A stretch of DNA of 19,315 bases, taken from positions 1 through 19,315 of the forward strand of contig JBCDCC010000022.1 of NCBI GenBank assembly GCA_039182435.1. The letters are read 5' to 3'. Made by a program: the position numbers and the translations under genes. The notes beneath the pieces were generated by a model, which was not told the origin of the DNA, did no database searches, and was given only the letters and a program-made list of their open reading frames with translations. Of the stretch, positions 17,446-19,315 are shown piece by piece (position 1 is the first letter of the stretch; every line of letters begins with the position of its first letter). The DNA is from JBCCKC01 sp039182435. Its GTDB lineage: Bacteria; Verrucomicrobiota; Verrucomicrobiia; Opitutales; Coraliomargaritaceae.

Positions 17446-18633
17446 GTGAACAACGCCGCGGCCACCTACCGCAACGACCTCCGCCGATCCACTTTTCAAG
17501 GGATCCTCGAGGCTGGCTGGCAGACCTTCCCCCTGCTCATCGCCATCCGCTACTATGACGCACCCGAGACCTACAAAGCCTTCATCGCCGGAGCTGGCCC
17601 CATCGGCTTCCTGATTACCCCGCTGACACTCTACATCGCCGCCAGCCTGCGCGCCCGGCCAAGCGCCGCCTGCGCCTTTGTCTTCACCATCGCCGCCATC
17701 CTCATCGGCGGCGCGACCCTCATGCAGAGCCTCTTGCTCTTCACCGTCTTCATCATCGGCAGCCAGGTCGCCTCCGTTCAGCACGGGCCACTCATGGTTC
17801 AGGTCTACACCGCCAACTACAGCTCCAAAGAGCGCGGACAACGGATCAGCACCCCGCTCATGATTACCGCCCTCAGCTCGATCCTCTTCGCCTGGCTCGG
17901 CGGGGAGCTCCTCGACATCAAGCTCGACTACTATCGCCTTCTCTTCGGGATTATGGTCCTCGCATCACTTCTCAGTGCATGGATCATCTACAGCACACCT
18001 AGCCTGCCACTCTCTACTGGCAACGTTGGCAACCCATGGCAAAGCTTTAGCCTCATCTGGAAAGACCGCCTCTTCGGCTTTCTCCTCGGCAGCTGGATGC
18101 TCCTTGGCCTCGGCAACCTTATCGCCCTCCCCATCCGCGTCGAATACCTTGCCAACCCCGACTACGGGATCAATGCCAACAACACCACCATCGCCACCCT
18201 CATGATGGTCGTGCCCTCCGCCGCCAAGCTTCTCAGCACCAAGCTCTGGGGGCACTTCTTCGATAAGCTCCACTTCGTCACCACGCGCAACCTCCTCAAC
18301 CTCTGCTTCATGCTGAGCATCGGGCTCTTCTTTTTCACCACAAATTTCATCCTCCTCACCATCGCTATGGCCTTTCAAGGAATCGCCATGGGGGGTGGTA
18401 AAATCTTCTGGGGGCTCTGGGTGACCAAGATCGCCCCCGCCGAAAAGACCTCCTCCTACATGAGCATCCACATGGCCCTCACCGGCCTGCGCGGCACCCT
18501 CGCCCCATTCATCGGCTACTACATCCTCACCCAATCCGCTCCCACCAGCGTCGCCTACGTCGGCCTCACCCTCATCGCTATAGCGGTCCTCCTCTTCGAG
18601 TGCATCCGCGGGCACCAGCGACTCGCACTCTAA
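17446..18633 (+). CDS. Major facilitator superfamily (MFS) transporter
   Basis: A 395-residue, strongly hydrophobic inner-membrane protein with about 11-12 hydrophobic segments, the length and rhythm of an MFS permease. The N-terminal half has FIAGAGPIGFLITPLTLYIAA and a long AACAFVFTIAAILIGG helix. A hydrophilic loop near residues 185-205 separates the halves, and FQGIAMGGGKIFWGLWVTKI with GLRGTLAPFIGYY is in the C-terminal half. The classical loop 2-3 motif is poor, so it may be a divergent subfamily; the substrate is unknown. GTG 17446 is supported by GGAG and by the 2-bp gap to nadA. The next gene starts immediately after its stop. Coupling to nadA makes an NAD-precursor link conceivable but unproven. 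Confidence 0.85.
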   Translation: MNNAAATYRNDLRRSTFQGILEAGWQTFPLLIAIRYYDAPETYKAFIAGAGPIGFLITPLTLYIAASLRARPSAACAFVFTIAAILIGGATLMQSLLLFTVFIIGSQVASVQHGPLMVQVYTANYSSKERGQRISTPLMITALSSILFAWLGGELLDIKLDYYRLLFGIMVLASLLSAWIIYSTPSLPLSTGNVGNPWQSFSLIWKDRLFGFLLGSWMLLGLGNLIALPIRVEYLANPDYGINANNTTIATLMMVVPSAAKLLSTKLWGHFFDKLHFVTTRNLLNLCFMLSIGLFFFTTNFILLTIAMAFQGIAMGGGKIFWGLWVTKIAPAEKTSSYMSIHMALTGLRGTLAPFIGYYILTQSAPTSVAYVGLTLIAIAVLLFECIRGHQRLAL

Positions 18634-19140
18634 ATGCCGCCGATTCTCTTTACCGACGGCAGCGTCAACACCTGCACCAAAAGCGGCTACGGCGGCTACC
18701 TCCTCATTGAGCAGATGGACGACCCGTCCACCATCCGCACCGAACACATCAAGCTGAAACGCTTCGACAACACCTCCTCAACTAAGCTCGAATTAGAAAC
18801 CCTCCTCTGGGCACTCGGCGAGTTAAGTCACTCCGAAATCACCGCCTATACCGACTCTCAAAACATCCTCAGACTGCTCACACGTCGCTCATCTCTCGAA
18901 GCAAACGACTTCCGCAACCGAGCCGGAAAGCAACTCAACCACCACCAGCTCTACCGCGCCTTCTACACCGCACTCGACCAACGCAAGATCGAGATCATCC
19001 AAGTCAAAGGCCACTCCCACTCCAAGCAAAAGGGCCTAATCGAGCAACACTTCGCCCTCGTCGACAAAGCCACTCGAAGCGCCTTAAGAGGTAGCGGCGC
19101 GGGTCCCTCCGCGCCATCGAAGGCCCAAAAACTACATTAA
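18634..19140 (+). CDS. Ribonuclease H family protein (RNase HI-like)
   Basis: A 168-residue protein of the RNase H fold, which cleaves the RNA strand of RNA-DNA hybrids. The acidic catalytic residues can be placed: Asp8 in LFTDGS, Glu53 in STKLELETLLWAL, Asp74 in AYTDSQNIL, and Asp144 in FALVDKATRSALR. VKGHSHSKQKGLIEQ supplies the usual flexible loop with His127. Length is close to E. coli RNase HI (155). The C-terminal tail (GSGAGPSAPSKAQKLH) is low-complexity. ATG 18634 abuts the MFS stop (TAA at 18631-18633), so the two are very probably translated together. Function beyond hybrid cleavage is not visible. It may be the housekeeping RNase HI or a divergent paralogue. Confidence 0.85.
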   Translation: MPPILFTDGSVNTCTKSGYGGYLLIEQMDDPSTIRTEHIKLKRFDNTSSTKLELETLLWALGELSHSEITAYTDSQNILRLLTRRSSLEANDFRNRAGKQLNHHQLYRAFYTALDQRKIEIIQVKGHSHSKQKGLIEQHFALVDKATRSALRGSGAGPSAPSKAQKLH

Positions 19141-19203
19141 AACCCAGCACTGCTTAAATCACCTCAATCAACGCTAAATCAAAACACCAAATTTAAGCGC
19201 CCA

Positions 19204-19248
19204 TTAAGGGTGATTAAGCGGTTTAAAAACGGTCCTTAATACCCTAAG
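19204..19248. repeat. Imperfect inverted repeat downstream of RNase H gene
   Basis: The arm at 19204-19218 (TTAAGGGTGATTAAG) pairs with 19235-19247 (CTTAATACCCTAA), giving 13 bp with two single-base bulges and a 16-nt loop. TTAAG occurs at 19193, 19204 and 19214, about one helical turn apart. There is no T tract after the second arm, so it is not a standard intrinsic terminator. It could be a protein-binding site or a structured 3' UTR. The rest of the 175-bp AT-richer tail shows no gene. Confidence 0.35.
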
Positions 19249-19308
19249 AAATCATAGGCTAATCTTACTTATCAAAACACGTGTATCTCTGCTAGTATCC
19301 AACGCTCA

Positions 19309-19314
19309 TTGACA
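19309..19314 (+). promoter_or_regulatory. Possible -35 box at right edge
   Basis: TTGACA, the perfect sigma-70 -35 hexamer, is at the last bases of the window. Its -10 partner would lie beyond the edge, so this cannot be confirmed here. It may start the next transcription unit. Confidence 0.2.
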
Positions 19315-19315
19315 A

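Noticed and set aside
17965..18747. 260-codon minus-strand frame across the MFS and RNase H genes
   Set aside because: It spans the junction of two supported genes on the other strand, is very rich in E, G and A, and shows no motif.

Overview
The window looks like a piece of a Verrucomicrobiota chromosome, probably a marine Opitutae/Puniceicoccales-type bacterium. The signs are moderately high GC with C-rich third positions, many genes without a clear Shine-Dalgarno sequence, a Gram-negative outer-membrane toolkit (BamD-like and LptE-like proteins), an isolated type II secretion F-domain protein, and a large secreted dehydrogenase whose C-terminus carries the WR..HFG motif often seen in secreted verrucomicrobial proteins. 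The taxonomy is inferred from protein style only. I saw no rRNA, tRNA, CRISPR array, insertion sequence or prophage.

Layout: (1) 2-793, an in-frame hybrid reading frame that starts as a Mla/Mkl-type ABC ATPase and becomes the C-terminal part of a GspF-like membrane protein. (2) 1017-4904 on the minus strand, trpD, glmM and a TPR protein, in that transcription order. (3) 4991-6025 plus, uppP (undecaprenyl-diphosphatase) with an N-terminal extension and an insertion. (4) 6149-10086 plus, rpmF, plsX, fabH, a bamD-like gene and an lptE-like gene in one tight run behind a good sigma-70-like promoter; plsX is broken by a -1 frame discontinuity near its 5' end. (5) 10123-10542 minus, hisI. (6) 10707-12692 plus, transketolase, closed by a strong intrinsic terminator. 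(7) 12869-16393 plus, a secreted multidomain sugar dehydrogenase fused to a diheme cytochrome c. (8) 16460-19140 plus, nadA, an MFS transporter and a ribonuclease H, almost without spacing. (9) 19141-19315, an AT-richer tail with an imperfect inverted repeat, phased TTAAG words and a possible -35 box at the edge.

Most genes are housekeeping. They form a loose envelope theme: GlmM (UDP-GlcNAc precursor), UppP (lipid carrier recycling), PlsX/FabH (phospholipid and fatty acid initiation), and BamD/LptE-like proteins (outer-membrane protein and LPS assembly). The points most worth a second look are the ABC/GspF hybrid at the left edge, the plsX frame break, the extension of the rpmF-plsX-fabH cluster into outer-membrane assembly genes, and the dehydrogenase-cytochrome fusion. 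I did not find a convincing new defence or mobile system.
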